From Arcuatula senhousia (taxonomy: Eukaryota > Mollusca > Bivalvia > Mytilida > Mytilidae): DNA of 64,000 nucleotides. The stretch spans positions 5,518,001-5,582,000 of the forward strand of contig OZ020311.1 in assembly GCA_963971305.1 (NCBI GenBank), read 5' to 3'. The translations under genes were made by a program, and so were the position numbers. This document shows positions 35,373 through 50,300 of the stretch, piece by piece (the stretch's first letter is position 1; each line of letters opens with the position of its first letter). The notes under the pieces were generated by a model. It saw nothing but the letters and a program-made list of their open reading frames with translations, was not told the DNA's origin and ran no database searches.

Positions 35373-38300
35373 CTGTAAGGAAACAAAATAGTTTATTAGG
35401 CCAAATAAAAAAGTATGTGTGTTCCACCCATAATGACGGTCACAAAAAACCCATATGTTTAATTTATTATCTTTGACGGTTTAAAAGTTATAAGCCAAAA
35501 ACGAATAAGCCAACACGCGTTAAGGGCCATAACTCAACAAGAGTTAACACTAAAGTATGTCTCGCCTGCCGGCACCATCAGAAACAATTATTCTTTCTTA
35601 CTTCCACTATATTTTGAATTTACATGGATTTTCAGTTTCTGAAATCAAAAGATGTTTATAGAACTTAAACATTGCAAATATGTGCAATAAAAATAATCAA
35701 AGTCACTCAACCGGAAAATCAAGGTCAAGGTCAAAAGATGGGGATGCAACTGTGCTAAGCTACTACTGGGGCATATGCATACCAAGTTTCATCAACCTAG
35801 GACCTATAGTTCTTGAGATATGGAGGTGCTCGCAAAACTTTTCCATTGCTATTATATGTATTGAAAATTGTCAAAGTCACTCAACCGAAAAATCAAGGTC
35901 AAGGTCAAAAGATGGGGATGCAACTGTGGTAAGCTACTACTGGGGCATATGCATACCAAGTTTCATCAACCTAGGACCTATAGTTCTTGATATATGGAGG
36001 TGCTCGCAAAACTTTTCCATTGCTATTATATGTATTGAAAATTGTCAAAGTCACTCAACCGGAAAATCAAAGTCGAGGTCAAAAGATGGGGATGCAACTG
36101 AGCTAAGCTACTACTGGGGCATATGCATACCAAGTTTCATCAACCTAGGACCTATAGTTCTTGAGATATGGAGGTGCTCGCAAAACTTTTTCATTGCTAT
36201 TATATGTATTGAAAATTGTCAAAGTCACTCAACCGGAAAATCAAGGTCAAGGTCAAAAGATGGGGATGCAACTGTGGTAAGCTACTACTGGGGCATATGC
36301 ATACCAAGTTTCATCAACCCAGGACCTATAGTTCTTGAGATATGGAGGTGCTCATAAAACTTTTCCAAAAAGTTAACGCCGCCGTCGCCGCCGCCGCCGC
36401 CGGTAAAGTAACACCTATGTCCCGCTCTGCTTCGCAGGCGAGACAAAAACGGTTTGTCGTACAGTGTTGGACCCTTAATATCAAATAAAGGTCTATATGA
36501 GACAAGTATTTTCCCCATTACATGTCTGCTTCAATTTTGTATGGTTTTTGAGCTATATTGCAAACAAGTTGTACCATGACCTCTGACCTTGAGATTTGAC
36601 CTTTGACCAGATTCATGCTTTAAAAAAATAGGTTAGATAAGTAGGCATTTATTTTTATTTTCTTCTTTTTTTTACCTTGAGTGAATGGGGGTTAGATTTC
36701 AAGTTTAATGATGCGTAAGTGGTATTAAAATGCTAGGGTAGGCATGATAGACTATTAGACTAGGGAGAACATAGAAAGTGATTTATCTATCTGTCCTATT
36801 TAATACTGTATTAAGCATAACTTTAAACAGCTCAGTCCAATTTGAGGAGACAGGATTTCAGTAAAAAAAATTTGCATTCTTTAATTAAAATTTCTTGTAA
36901 CTTCATTTATCATTTACAAAGATGGGCATGCAAGTTACAGATACACAAGTAACTGTTATCATTATAAGTGTCACTGAAAAAAATGCTTCTGATAATTTTG
37001 AATCATTTTGGGATTTGAAATGGTCATTTCTATATTATATAGCTGGTATTATTTTTTTGTTTGCCAACTTTTATGGACTTTGTGAACTGAGGATACATAT
37101 ATGATTAAAATACCTTCAATGAAATCTGCAGTACATGTTTAGTAAAACATTGATTTTTCAAACTATATTTTTTTCATATTATGAAATTCAAATTTGGACT
37201 GACCTGAAGGTAGCTTTTCAGCTCTGACCACCGTGATTTCCGTCTTCTTCCTACTGAGACTAACCATCTTATCCGTAACAAACAGGACCGCTGGTATGAT
37301 CAAGTAGGCAAAAAACAGGGGTTTCTGTACCACGACCGAGGCTCCGTGTAAAATGGTCAGGATATACATCACGACGATCAGTTTGTGGGTCAACCAGAAT
37401 CCATTGAATATAAACTTCCTGGCAGTCTGGGTGGCAAACACATAGATGATGCAGATGATGGTTACCAGTAGGACACCAGTTAAACCTGAAACAGGGAACC
37501 AGTTTATAGGGTATTTAAATCATAAAGATAAAAAAAAATAATTAAGTGTATTAGGCCAATAAAAAAATATTATACTATTTAATGCCCTCCCACATAAAAA
37601 AAAATTATTAAGATTTTTTATGTTCATTTTCAGTCAATTTCCTTCAAAATGACAGAATATTTTATCAAAATGGATTAAAAAAAAAAATTTGCTCACCCTC
37701 CTATTCGACCTGAGATATTTGGACTGCTAATCATTTTATTTACATTTAAGTCATATACAATATATATATATACCATAAATTATAATCATACAAACCAGTC
37801 ATGTTTCCAAACAGCCAAAACTGAAAACCAGGAGTAACCTCAGCCCTAGAATGGAAGATAAAAACAATCAATCAAAAATCTTTGTGGACCCAAAGTATTG
37901 CACCACTTGGCTAAATCATTCACCCTTTATTCCAGCAATCATAAAAATAACTATTCCTTTGTTTCTTATCACATCCCTTATTTCTTCATCATCCTCCATG
38001 TTCATTTATCATCTTGATCTTATACAACTTTATATATAGTGCTGCCAACTCACTCTTAGCTTGTAATTTCAAATCTTATTCAATGTTTTTATTTGTATCA
38101 TTTCTTTTTAATTTTTTTTGCTAGATTCATCTTTAATTAATTCAAAGATTAATAAAAATGACAGGATTTTGTTCAACAAGAAGTAGGTGTGCAACAGATC
38201 TAAAATCGAAACCCATGTTATGGGACCTCTACCTGATGCTGTATATCAGACTTAGTGGCTGTGATAAGTAGTTGCTAAGAGAACTGTTACATAAATTTCT

Positions 38301-41300
38301 TCTCCGTCAGCCTGCCCTCTACCCAACATTCCAGGATTTTTCACTCCGTGAATTCCGACCAAAAGTAATCTTCTAAATTAGGATAAAATTCTTGAAAACT
38401 GATATTTTCTAGAAATATTCTCATGTGATTCAATTTTCATACCCTCAGCAACTTACCTTAAAACAATGGAATCAAAGACACAGAGATGTTTGGTCGGTTG
38501 AGTGGCCAGCTGATAGAAGTTAAAACTGTAACCTATTACATGTACACCTGTTCAAATAAATAAGGTAAAAATAATTAAAATAATTCATAATTGGTCAATT
38601 TCAAATAAATAACAGTTACATTTTATTACTCTCTTTCCTTACCTGGTTGGTCTTAGGTCAATTACTTCTTACCTCTTTCTTTAAATCTTCTGTAGAAATT
38701 TAAAACAAAACAAAAATCTTATCTTCTTTGTACTGACCCTACTGTTACATCATTTTTGCAATCTTCCCAAAATGATCACTTTTTTACTTACATGTAAAAA
38801 ACAAAGCAGTCCAAGCTACAACCTTATGGAAGGCAACATGAGAGTCAAACGGGATGTGTAGATTTAGGAACGTCCCTCGTAGGAATGTAATAATGTTACG
38901 ACACATTGTCAGCAGGAGTAGAGAAAATGTAAAACTCATGACAGCTGCAGCTCCCCTAGTGGTACTAATACCATAACTCATCAAGGCCCGTAACCCACTG
39001 TGTTCTCTCTCAACTGTATAGTCTATAATGATATAATGAATGTATTTATAATAAACACAAAACAAATCATAATAATAGCATTATTATTTAATGTAACATT
39101 TATAAAATTTTATTAAGATGTTAAAATTTGTGCAACAGATACTAATTTCAGAGTGAAGGATAGCACATACTAAAGATCATAGCATCCAAGAAAGGCATTG
39201 GACAAACATATTGGGTGAACACTGTAATGGCTCTGGCAAGGTGCTCCTCAGGTCATGAGAATGCTTGCAAAAACATTTTATAGCAATTCAAATGTACATT
39301 GTCATATAGGTTGCAGGTTCTTTGTGTAAGGTTTCAACCAAATTAAAGTTTGAAAGTCGTCCCTTAAAGCATTCAGACAGCAGGTCTTTTTGATTGCAGT
39401 CAGTTTATACTTACAGTAAAATCTTTCTGTAAAAAGTCCCAGACATATGCCATAAAATAACACCAGATAAAAGATATGTTGTCTGTTGTTCTCGATAAAA
39501 TGAGCGATGGTCTTAAGCTTGGACTTGAAAGGTGAATACTTCTCTCTGACTGCCACGAACTTGTGAAGATGCTCGCTGAGGTTTGTTGATTTCAGACTGT
39601 TTGATCGGCTATCCTCGCTACTGTTTGAAGAAGGCTGTGCGCTGGACTTTCTACGATTGTCCACACCAGTTGTGCTGTTTTTCCTTCTTCCAATGATATC
39701 AATGCTCCTAGTAATAAAACCGCACAAATGTTAGAAAAAAATGGCAGAAAAACTGGTTCTAATTACAATTACATGTAAGTTTATGATCTTGTGATCGAAA
39801 GAAAAGACCTGAAATTAAAATGTAAATACTTCAAAATTATTTGACACTTCCAAATATACAAGTCATTACAATTTCACTAAGTGATACATTAGTATAAAAA
39901 GTTCAAACTACAGGTTAAAAGTGAGTTACAACATACAATTTTAACAACCCTCTTAGAGGTCAAAGTTCAAAATTGCATTCAAACAAGATATGGAAAAATA
40001 AACACTAAGGGGGCGTTCAACATTCCTTCCTTGGGCACCCTAGGTAGACTTTTTCATGGGTTAAAAAATGAAAGAACCTTAGTGAGCATGCTCACATACC
40101 CCACGCGTCCACATTATGGACAGAGATTATCTATTTCGAGTTGGAATAAAAAAGTCTTAGCTGTTATCTTTCCAAGACGGCTCATTAAACAGGAAATGAA
40201 TGAGTGACAGAGCTGAAAATGTATCCCATCATATGGGATCCCTCTCTGAAGCCACGTACAAAATATCAAAAGTCTATGGTTAATAGCTGCTGAGAAATCT
40301 GTCATGAAAATTTTTAACCCTGAAAATTTAGTGAAAAATATCTAAGTAGGCTCGTGAAAAACAGAAAGTAGATAATCGACAGCCCTTAAAAAGAATCCCA
40401 CCATAAGGGACACCTACTTGAAGCTAAATACCAAATATAAAATACCTACCATAAATAGATGCTGAGAAATCTGTTACGAAAATTTTTAACCCTGAAAATT
40501 TAGTGAAAAAGTCAAAGTCGGCTATTTAAACAGGAAGTAGATGATCGACAGACCTGAAAACGAATCCCACCATATGGGACACCTACCTGAAGCTAAATAC
40601 CAAATATTAGCTACCTACAATTAATAGTTGCTGAGAAATTTGTTACGAAAATTTTTAACCCTGAAAATTTGGTGAAATAAGTCTAAGTCAACTCATTAAA
40701 CAGGAAGTAGATAATCAATCCTGAAAACGTATCCCACCATATGGGACCCCTACCTGAAGCTTCATACCAAATATCAAAAGCCTACGATTAATAATAGCTG
40801 AGATATCTGTTACGAAAATTTTTATCACGGACAGACGGACTGACTGACGGACGGACGGACGGACCAGTCAAAAACATTGTACCCTTCGCAACTTCGTTGC
40901 GTGGGGTATAATAAAACAGAACGCGGGTGACCTCTGTTCTGTATGGGTAAATGATCTTTGTAACAAATAAAACTGTACATTAGGAACAACCTAGGTTACA
41001 TATTACATTACTACGTCATTACCCAGGTTGTTCTCGTTCTGTCCAGAGTGAGGGACTCTTTTCCTACCTAGGGTTCCCTGGGTTTTAATGTTGAACACAA
41101 GCTTAGTGTTACAAGGTTTACAATGATATGTGAAAATACCGTATAGCGGGTAATTTTAGCGAGGTGCAAATTTTGCTATTTATATCCAAAAAGGGGTTGT
41201 TTAATTTTAGCGGTCTTAATATTTCTCAGTTTCAGAATCTAGAATGTAACATGTATAGTATATAACCTTTCGCGATCTTTGATTTTGGCGACTCCTCCAA

Positions 41301-44300
41301 CATTGCGAATAAAGCAAAAATAAGAATCTCTTGAAAATTTCCCGCTATACGATAGTGTACACAACACAACCAATATAAATCAGTGGCAATTTAAAAATGA
41401 ATAAGTGTAAACAAATTAACCAAACAAACTTCAACTTGACCAGCTGTCTATACTGGCCTTCTTACATCTAATACAGTTTATATATAGAATTTGATAGCAT
41501 GGTATATGTAATATTGCACAGTTAATACTCTGCAATTATCCTTTTTTGGCGGGTTATATTTTTCTAGCTTTATGTGGGTCAAACAAACCTTGAAATTTGA
41601 TTCAAAATAAACAAGAAATTTTGTCTTGATTTCTTGAATAAATTTGTTAAAACCATGAATTCATGAAATACATGTATGAATGTACATTTTATTCCAACCC
41701 ATCAAAATGGATGCCACATATTTTAGAACTGTTACAGTATCTTCCATATTTATTAACAAAAATTCAATGATATTAGTTAAAATTCATTAAACAATGGCAA
41801 TCTTTAATCTTCTATCAGCCTTAGGCATTTCATACTGCTTATCGTATTAAAAATTTGAAGAACACATTTATTAACATACTGTATAGCAAAGTAGATCACT
41901 CTGTATTTATATAGAACTAACTTAGATGTTCTTGTTTAATATAGAGAAAACACACGAAAGAAATGATTTTTTTCTAAGAAAGATTTGCATAATAGAAAGC
42001 TGATATAAAAACAGATATTTGACTAAAATAGTGAACAGCAGTATATATATATATATTATATGCATTGTGAAGAAACGATAGAAGTTGAGTGTAAGTATAT
42101 GTTTTATAAGCCAAAGAAAAAGATATAAGCAACAGAAGAAGACTTTTTTTACCATCTACAAAAGTTAAACAAGGATCTGAAAAAGGTAAAATTGATGTCA
42201 AGTAATGCATTCATTCACATTTAATGCCTAGAAATAAAAAAAAATAGGCCTTAAATATTGCTAGGAAATTATAGTGCAATCACAAAGAAACTCAGATTTC
42301 TGATACAAAAGACTAGCATTTGTGATCATATTGAAAGAAATATCAAGTGTGCAATGAAAATAAATAGTGACATTGAGGGAAGCATTTTGTTGTTAATGTA
42401 ACAAGAGCAGTGCTTGAAATCCTAGCCTTGCATATTTGTTGATTTAGTGTGACCTTGACTCTTGACCTTTTGACACCAAAATCTATATCTAATAACAACG
42501 AAATATGATCACAGCATTTAAAAGTCAAGCCAAGGTAACTAGCATCTGACAATTGGAATAACAGCCAGATGGACGGAAAGTCAAATTTTCTACCCCATGC
42601 TTCTGCAAAAGGCAAGGGACAACATATACTTCAACGTGGAAAATATACTAAAATCTTACTCATGAGGCTAGCAGTGCAAATTTTAGGAAGAAAATTAATT
42701 TAAAGATCTATTTTACCATCCACAAAACAAACGTCTGAAATACCAAAGTGTTATATATGAAATAAAATATTAGTACTGTAAATTCCTTTGTTGTAATAAG
42801 GTATCAATAAACAAAATAATGCTTACATGTGAAAATAACATTAAGTGCAGACATTGTAGAAAGAAGCATGTCACCTGCAATTTAACTTAACTGGTAGTTG
42901 GTGTCCTAGGACCATAAAAAACACTAAATGTTATAACACCATGATATTAAGCTGCAAGCTAAATATCACCGCATGAAGCTGCAGTGAAAACTTTGACAGA
43001 AACTTTTGTCAATCCCACAAGTGTCCCTATTACGTAGCTTTTGTGAAATGCAGGCAATGAAAAAAATATAAAAATGTCAATGAATTTTTGTGCAGTTTAC
43101 TTACTGCTCTTTTTTAGCAGTTGGAGATGAAGATTTAGAGAAATTAAAACTGAAAATCAAATTTTAACACTGATAGTGAAAAACATAATCTGCAACACAT
43201 TGGAAAACTTAAAACTGAAGCTAATATTTTCAGCATATTTATTTCTATTCTAATATGACAATTTTGTGTTTTCAAAGGCCTATAGTGTACAATGCTACAG
43301 AAGCCATTTTGTTGTTTCTTGTTACGTTTATGTGCAAATGATCCTTTATGAAGTCAGCAATTTCAGCGTAAAATCATTTAATGACGTCGCAAAATGAACA
43401 GTGACGTCGACCTGTGTTTTATTGGAATTTAAACATGGCTTGTCGCCATGGTTCCTATTGTTCTTTCCGGGGACCCATATTAGAATAGTATTCAAAATAA
43501 TTTACAGAACAATTGAAAATATTCTTTATTCTTAGCATCACTTAAAAAAATTCAGATTTCATATGTTTTGCAACACAAATTTCTTTTAAAATGTAAAGTT
43601 ATCAAAACTTTATTAAAGTTAGACTTTTGCAAAATCTACAACTGAATTTTATTTTACTGCAATGGACATACATTTTTTCACTGTGTTTTATGTACCCTAT
43701 GGACACTCACATACAAGTATTAATACAAGAATGCATTTGAATTCACCAACAATCAACAGATTTTTCTAACATTTGATACTTACATTTTTCTTTTGGTTTC
43801 ATTAACAGGGTAACAATTCTTTCTTCCTGTAAAGAAAACAAATACAATGACCATGACAATTTCATTCCTTTTTTCCTTGGACAACCTGAAGCAAAATTTC
43901 AAAGTGGTAAACAACTCAAAAACAGCAATCTAGCCAAAAGTTGCTCTAAACATACATGTAGCACAAAAATAACAATCTTTTTTTTACAACATTAAAATTG
44001 AACAGGTGAAGCGAAAAAAATTTTTGAATCTTGGCTTAAATAAATGCAGAGAATCTGACAAACAATGAACTAATTTGCAGAGGCCTACTTGTAATATAAT
44101 TGATGGAATGAAACTAAACAAGAGTGGACACAAACTTATTTGCTTAGATTACATACCTTTCCATTCCAGGCCAGCATTCCAGATTTTATCCATCTGAGGG
44201 GACAACAGCTGACAGAAGTCTTCAAAATTATAGGAGTTCTGGTCCATAAGTCCATTCTCCTCACAGATAGACTCTACCAAGTTCTCAACATCAGGCTTGC

Positions 44301-47300
44301 TAATATTACTGTGGGCCATCTCTAAAAGGGACCTGCATGAGGTAAAAGTTATATGAATGACAGATATTTAAATGAAAAGAAATAAGGAATAATTGTACAC
44401 TACACAACCTTTTATATTCTGAGCAAGTAATTCAGAAATTCATAATAGAAAACAGCCAGCCGGCCTTCAATGTGACCAGAGGATGCTGTTCACCTTGTTG
44501 CAATTGACCCAGATAAAAACAAGGAAAACTGCAAGTGAGCTCACAAAAGGATATCCCAGCTTCATGAGCTTTATTGAACTTTTATTTTAAAAAGGCTCAA
44601 TTAATTCCCTTGAATTATTTGGAGAGCAATGAAATTTCTTCATGTACATACTTTCTTCATATTTAAAAGTTTCATCAAAATCCAGCATTTAGAAACTGTG
44701 CTTATGAGTAATCATAGATTATAGAAATATAATAACCAAATAGCAACAATGTCAGAATCTCTATGTATGGTCTTTTGTCCTAAATATTGAACCCATACCC
44801 AAACATTCTTGATAATTCTTCTCTATCTAGACAGCCTTTACCATCGATATCAAACATTCTGAACAACAGGTGGAGCTTTTCCTGGCAACTTCCTGTAAAA
44901 CATACATTATATATCATATATTTAAGAATTTTTATTCTTTTAATCATTCCATGTTCAGGATGAATCATACTCATCTGCAGCCTTGTTTTATTTCATGTGT
45001 TTTCATGATGTATACTTAAAAATTCCTATGTTGAAATATTCTCCTAGCATAATACCTTCTTGTCAGTCTGTTCTGTAATGTTTATAGATAATGGATATGG
45101 TAGGTGGGATGGTAGGGTACAGCTGCAAACTGGAATATATATTATGTTTGACAGTATGACTCCAAGTCTTTGAACTGCAAATAACATTGGAAAATCCCAG
45201 GGTGTGGGCTGGATTCAAACCCATACCTCTGCGGCACCTGTTGTCTAGCAGTCTCCAGTCCATCTAGGATTCCACACAACCACGGACACCGTTAAAAAAA
45301 AGGTGTTGGTAAATCAGTATCATTCCTCGGCGGACTCCAAGATACACAAGGTATGGTGGTTGCCATTGTAAACACATATGGTATATGTATAATAGAGATA
45401 ATAGAATGGCACACAGCTTGACAAACATATGAATAGATAATGGATATGGTAGGGTACATGTAGTGTTTATACTTGTATGATTTTTTAAAACATTTTTGCT
45501 AAAATTTTAGATCCAGTCTGTCTCTCGATGGTTAAGTAGAGTTTTCTGGTTTTCTTTAGACCGTAATATACTTAAGTATATATATAGTATTTATGCTTTT
45601 ATTAACCTTTGCTTCAAAATGTATCTATTTTTTTCTAACAGATTTGTTTACCTTTGGAAAACAGAACAACAGCATTAAGGAAATCTCTGAATGAGATATA
45701 ACCATTCCCGTCTGAGTCCACTAGACTAAACATGTTCTGTACAAACTCAGAGTTGGGCTTACAGGCAAGGGCATGGGCGAATTCTTCCTGTAAAATGGTG
45801 AAAACATGTGTGACTAAAAAATCTGTATGTCTCTTTACTGAGTGACCTAGACCTCAAAATAAATAGATTTTTATGTTACCAATGACAATGTGCATATTAG
45901 TTTAAATTGATTTGATTTTTACTGTGTGTCATTTTTGTTCCCAGGGGTCGACATTAACTTTAAAATCTGCTTGTCCCGTCGGACAAGTTACAGCTAAGTT
46001 TTACTTGTCCCAAAGTACAAAGTACTTGTCCCAGTTTTTACTTAGAATAACGTACAGGAATATATATTTAAAGGAATTTTTTTAAAAATATCAATAGAAT
46101 GGACACCTTAACCATATTAACAAACTTTATTTTAATTGGGTTTTCAATTTTCTATGAAGAAACTGTCCTCTTTTGACTATGACTCCAATACACCATGATT
46201 ACTTTCAGTTTACAGCATTATTGAACTTTTTATATAACTATAATATCGATCAACAATCTGATTGGTTGATAATTAAATGGCCATGAAAGGAATGCGTGAT
46301 CATCACTTCGTAGTGCTCGGGTATCTTAATATGTATTATCGGTTATACAAGAGAAGTTTCGAAAAACTGATCTCCAAATGGATATGATATATTTAATTGA
46401 CCAATAGGAATAGGGTTTTAAATAGAATGTTCTATAATTATACTTGGGTTTTCCTTTTTGAGAAAATAAATACGAAATGGTGACCATTTAATGAAAAACA
46501 ACAACAAAAGAAGTGTCAAATCACAGTTTTTAAAGAAATCAACTTCGGAAATGATGAAACTAGGAAATCAATAGAGTTATTATAAATATTTTTTCACTTG
46601 CCCAATCGGACAAGCTGGATTTAAGTTTTAGTTGTCCGACTTCGCATTTCACTTGTCCCGGGCAATAGGACAACCGTTAATGTCGAATCCTGGTTCCTTG
46701 TTCAAAATTATCAATAAGGAAAGGTTGGACCATTAAAACTACCTGATAGTTCAATCCTGCCACATTTTATATATTTATGTGCCTGTCGAAACTTACGTTG
46801 TCCCTGTCTTCTTTATGTTAATTGTTAAATGTCTGGAAATGGGTCTTTGATTGATAACTCTAGGATTGGTATTGTACCTATATACATGTATTATATCACT
46901 ATTTCAGGGCAAATGCAAGATCTTGAGAAGTAACCACTGGTCACACTGAAGGCTGCTGGCTGTCTACCGTTGTGAATTTTTTAAATTGCCACTTGTTTAT
47001 GTACATGTAGGATGTGTAGCGTACATTTATTCCACTTCTCAAAATCATTCTTAATTTAATGGTACCAAATCACAGAAAAAAATTGGCTCTAAATAACACG
47101 GTGAATAAAAGAAAAGTATCATAAAATTATATCAAGGTATTAAAAGTAATGCCATGGAAATCAATTTTTGTCAGAATGACAGAAAGTTTAATTGAATACC
47201 CTCCTGCTTTCACATACAATGTATTAAAAAAGTGAATTTTAGCATAGGAAATATATAGATAATTAACCTTTGTCAGCTCAATTTCTAACATCTCCCTCAG

Positions 47301-50300
47301 CTGTGCTCTCTCAACTCCACCTTCTACCAAATCTGGTTCATAGTCAACATCAAAAGCCTGCAAAAGAAATTTTTTAAAACATTAGACTGATCATAAGCCT
47401 GAAAATGTGTCATGGTCCTTGTACATACATGTATTTGCTTAGTTGAGTAAAAAGTTCAACATTTCAGCGAACAAGAACAGGTTCAATGACAAGTTACCAT
47501 GCCTGGCAACATGTCCATTTTTCAACAGTCATCAAAACACGAAAATTTTCATACATATTTCAATACATACATGTGTATGTGTGTAAAGTTTCATGATATC
47601 ATACTTTCTTCAGGGATATGTAACTTAAACCAAAGGGTAAAGTTGACTTGACTTTGAAAAGAAGGACAAATGGCTGTACCCATTCACTATATGCCTCTTT
47701 GCTTTCATTGACAAGGCATAAAACACAAACTGTTTTAAAAATTGGATGTGCCATGAAAGTACATAATGAGTGAGTGAGTGAGTTGGTGTTTTACGCCCAT
47801 GCAACGCTATATAGGTTATTTACAAGCGATGAACATGAAAAGGATGATTAAATGAACATGAAATGATGATGACAAGCATTCTGAGAGTATTGCAAAACAA
47901 TACATAGTCCCCTACAGGCCTAATATTTCAGTCACTGGTAACAATTTGTCAAACAAATGAAGACCTAAACTTGATCAGTTTAATATCTACAAGGAACAAT
48001 AAAAAAGTGTAGAAAATAAAATTGCAATGGATTTTCTAACTTCAAAGTGCCATAACTCCCATAAAAATTTGTGGACCGGCACAAAACTCATACTTGATCT
48101 GTGTAACTCATCAAGATAAACTCACATACCAAAAATCAGTTCATTATCTATAAGCGTTTAGAAAAAAAGTGCGGAAAACTGATATTTTATTGAATTTTCA
48201 AAGTTCAAAGGGCCATAACTCCCATAAAAATTTGTGGACCGGCATGAAACTCAAACTTGATCTGTAACTCATCAAGATAAAGTCACATACCAAAAATCAG
48301 TTCATTATCTATAAGCGTTTAGAAAAAAAGTGCGGAAAACTGATATTTTATTGAATTTTCAAAGTTCAAAGGGCCATAACTCCCATAAAAATTTGTGGAC
48401 CGGCACGACACTCATACTTGATCTGTTACTCATCAAGGTTAACTCACATACCAAAAATCAGTTCATTATCTATAAGCGTTTAGAAAAAAAGTGCGGAAAA
48501 CTGAAATTTTAGTGAATTTTCAAAGTTCAAAGGGCCATAACTCCCATAAATATTTGTGGACCGGCACGTAACTCAAACTTGATCTGTAACTCATCAAGGT
48601 TAACTCACATACCAAACATCAGTTCATTATCTATAAGCGTTTAGAAAAAAAGTGCGGAAAACTGAGGCGTGACAGACGGACAGACAGACGGACAGACAGA
48701 CAGACAGAGCGCAAACCTATAGCTTTTGCCGGTAGGGACTAAATAAATGAAATATGGGGGTGGGGTGGGACACAAAGGACCGGCACATTTTTAAGAACCA
48801 CAGGAAAAGGGGAGAGATGGGCAGGGGCGGAAAATTTAGCCTATGTGGTGCACTACTTGGCGGTCCACAAAGGGGTCTTTTACGTGCATGAAGCGTGGCA
48901 CTCTCCACACACGTTTGCCCACTATGGTCGGCGGTCAGGGTTTCCGTATTATAGACCTGACAACCCCCGCAGACTAAGGCCACCCTATTCAGCCATCTAG
49001 GGTACACACTTGGTCGCTCTATGGGCTGAGCACTGACCCGACGTCAGAATCCCAAGACCCTTAGTCGCCTCTTACGACAAGCTAAGCTCTGCTGCGGGCC
49101 TATTCGCCACCCGGGCCCCGCACGGGACTGAAAGTACATAAACTTGTGGGTATATTTTATTGCTGATAGGGAATAAACTGCATATTTATGGATTCATGAA
49201 TTTGTGGTTTTAAGAAATACCTTGTTGAAAGGAATTTAAAAAGAGTGTTAGGAAAACTGGAAATACAGAACTCATGAATTAGTTTTAAATTGTATAATCC
49301 TGAAAATAATTACCCGAAAAACAAGGTTAATTTACAGTACTTTCACAATACATTCTTACTAAATAAGCATAATGATCAAAGCATATTCTCAAATCTGTAG
49401 TTTAAACAAATTGAGTATCAGAGAACAAGCAGTTTGTACTCTATTTCATTATTTGATAGATAAGTAAGCAACTTGCTTTAATTGTTGCTGATGCAGATTC
49501 AAAGTCCACATCATAAACCTTCAAGAGAAATAGATACAAAATTAACCAGAGTATACAATTTTGTTTCAAATCTTAAATTCTTAATTTCTTTGGGTGATGA
49601 CAAATGTTGTTTTAGGTACTGCTATATTCCTTATACCTTGTCTGCATCAATCCCTGGCCTTAAATGTATATTCTTATTTGTTATAGTTTCTTGATTTTAA
49701 ACCCTGGCCTTAAATGTATCTTCTAATTTGCTGTAATATCTTTTTCACACCATTACCTGGGTCATGTTGATTGTTTTTTTTTAATGTTACTATTAATAAA
49801 TGCTTTTAATTATTCTAATACAGCTAGCGCTAAAAAGTTAATTTCTATCTTTTTTTAGTAATGTTACTTTAGGTTTACCTATCAAACACAAAGCACCTAC
49901 AAACGAGAGGCTCCCAGGAGCCTGAATCGCTCACCTGGTCTTGATGTTGACCCTATACTTTTGTAGAGCTAAATGAGCTGAACATTTAAGCAAGCAACAG
50001 CTTTTCTCTACCTGCAATAGTTTTCATTCTATAGGCCAAAAACACCATTTTTCACCTATAAGGGGCCATAACCCCTATAAGGAGTCATCTGACAACTTCG
50101 ACCCTATGGAGACTTTTGTAGAGCTAAATGAGCTGAACATTTAAGCAAGCAACAGCTAATCTCTATCTGCAATAGTTTTCATTCTGTAGGCCAAAAACAT
50201 GAAAAATCGCTTTTTTCAGGGGCCGTAACCCCTATAAGGGGTCATTTGACAACTTCGACCCTATGGAGAATTTTGTAGAGCTAAATGAGCTAAACATTTA

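Noticed and set aside
35680..36357. 225-codon open frame with a repeated peptide ([19 protein letters not shown])
   Set aside because: The frame is open only because the 174-bp tandem unit of the family B element is divisible by three. It has no start context or codon bias, and the repeat is non-coding in related elements.
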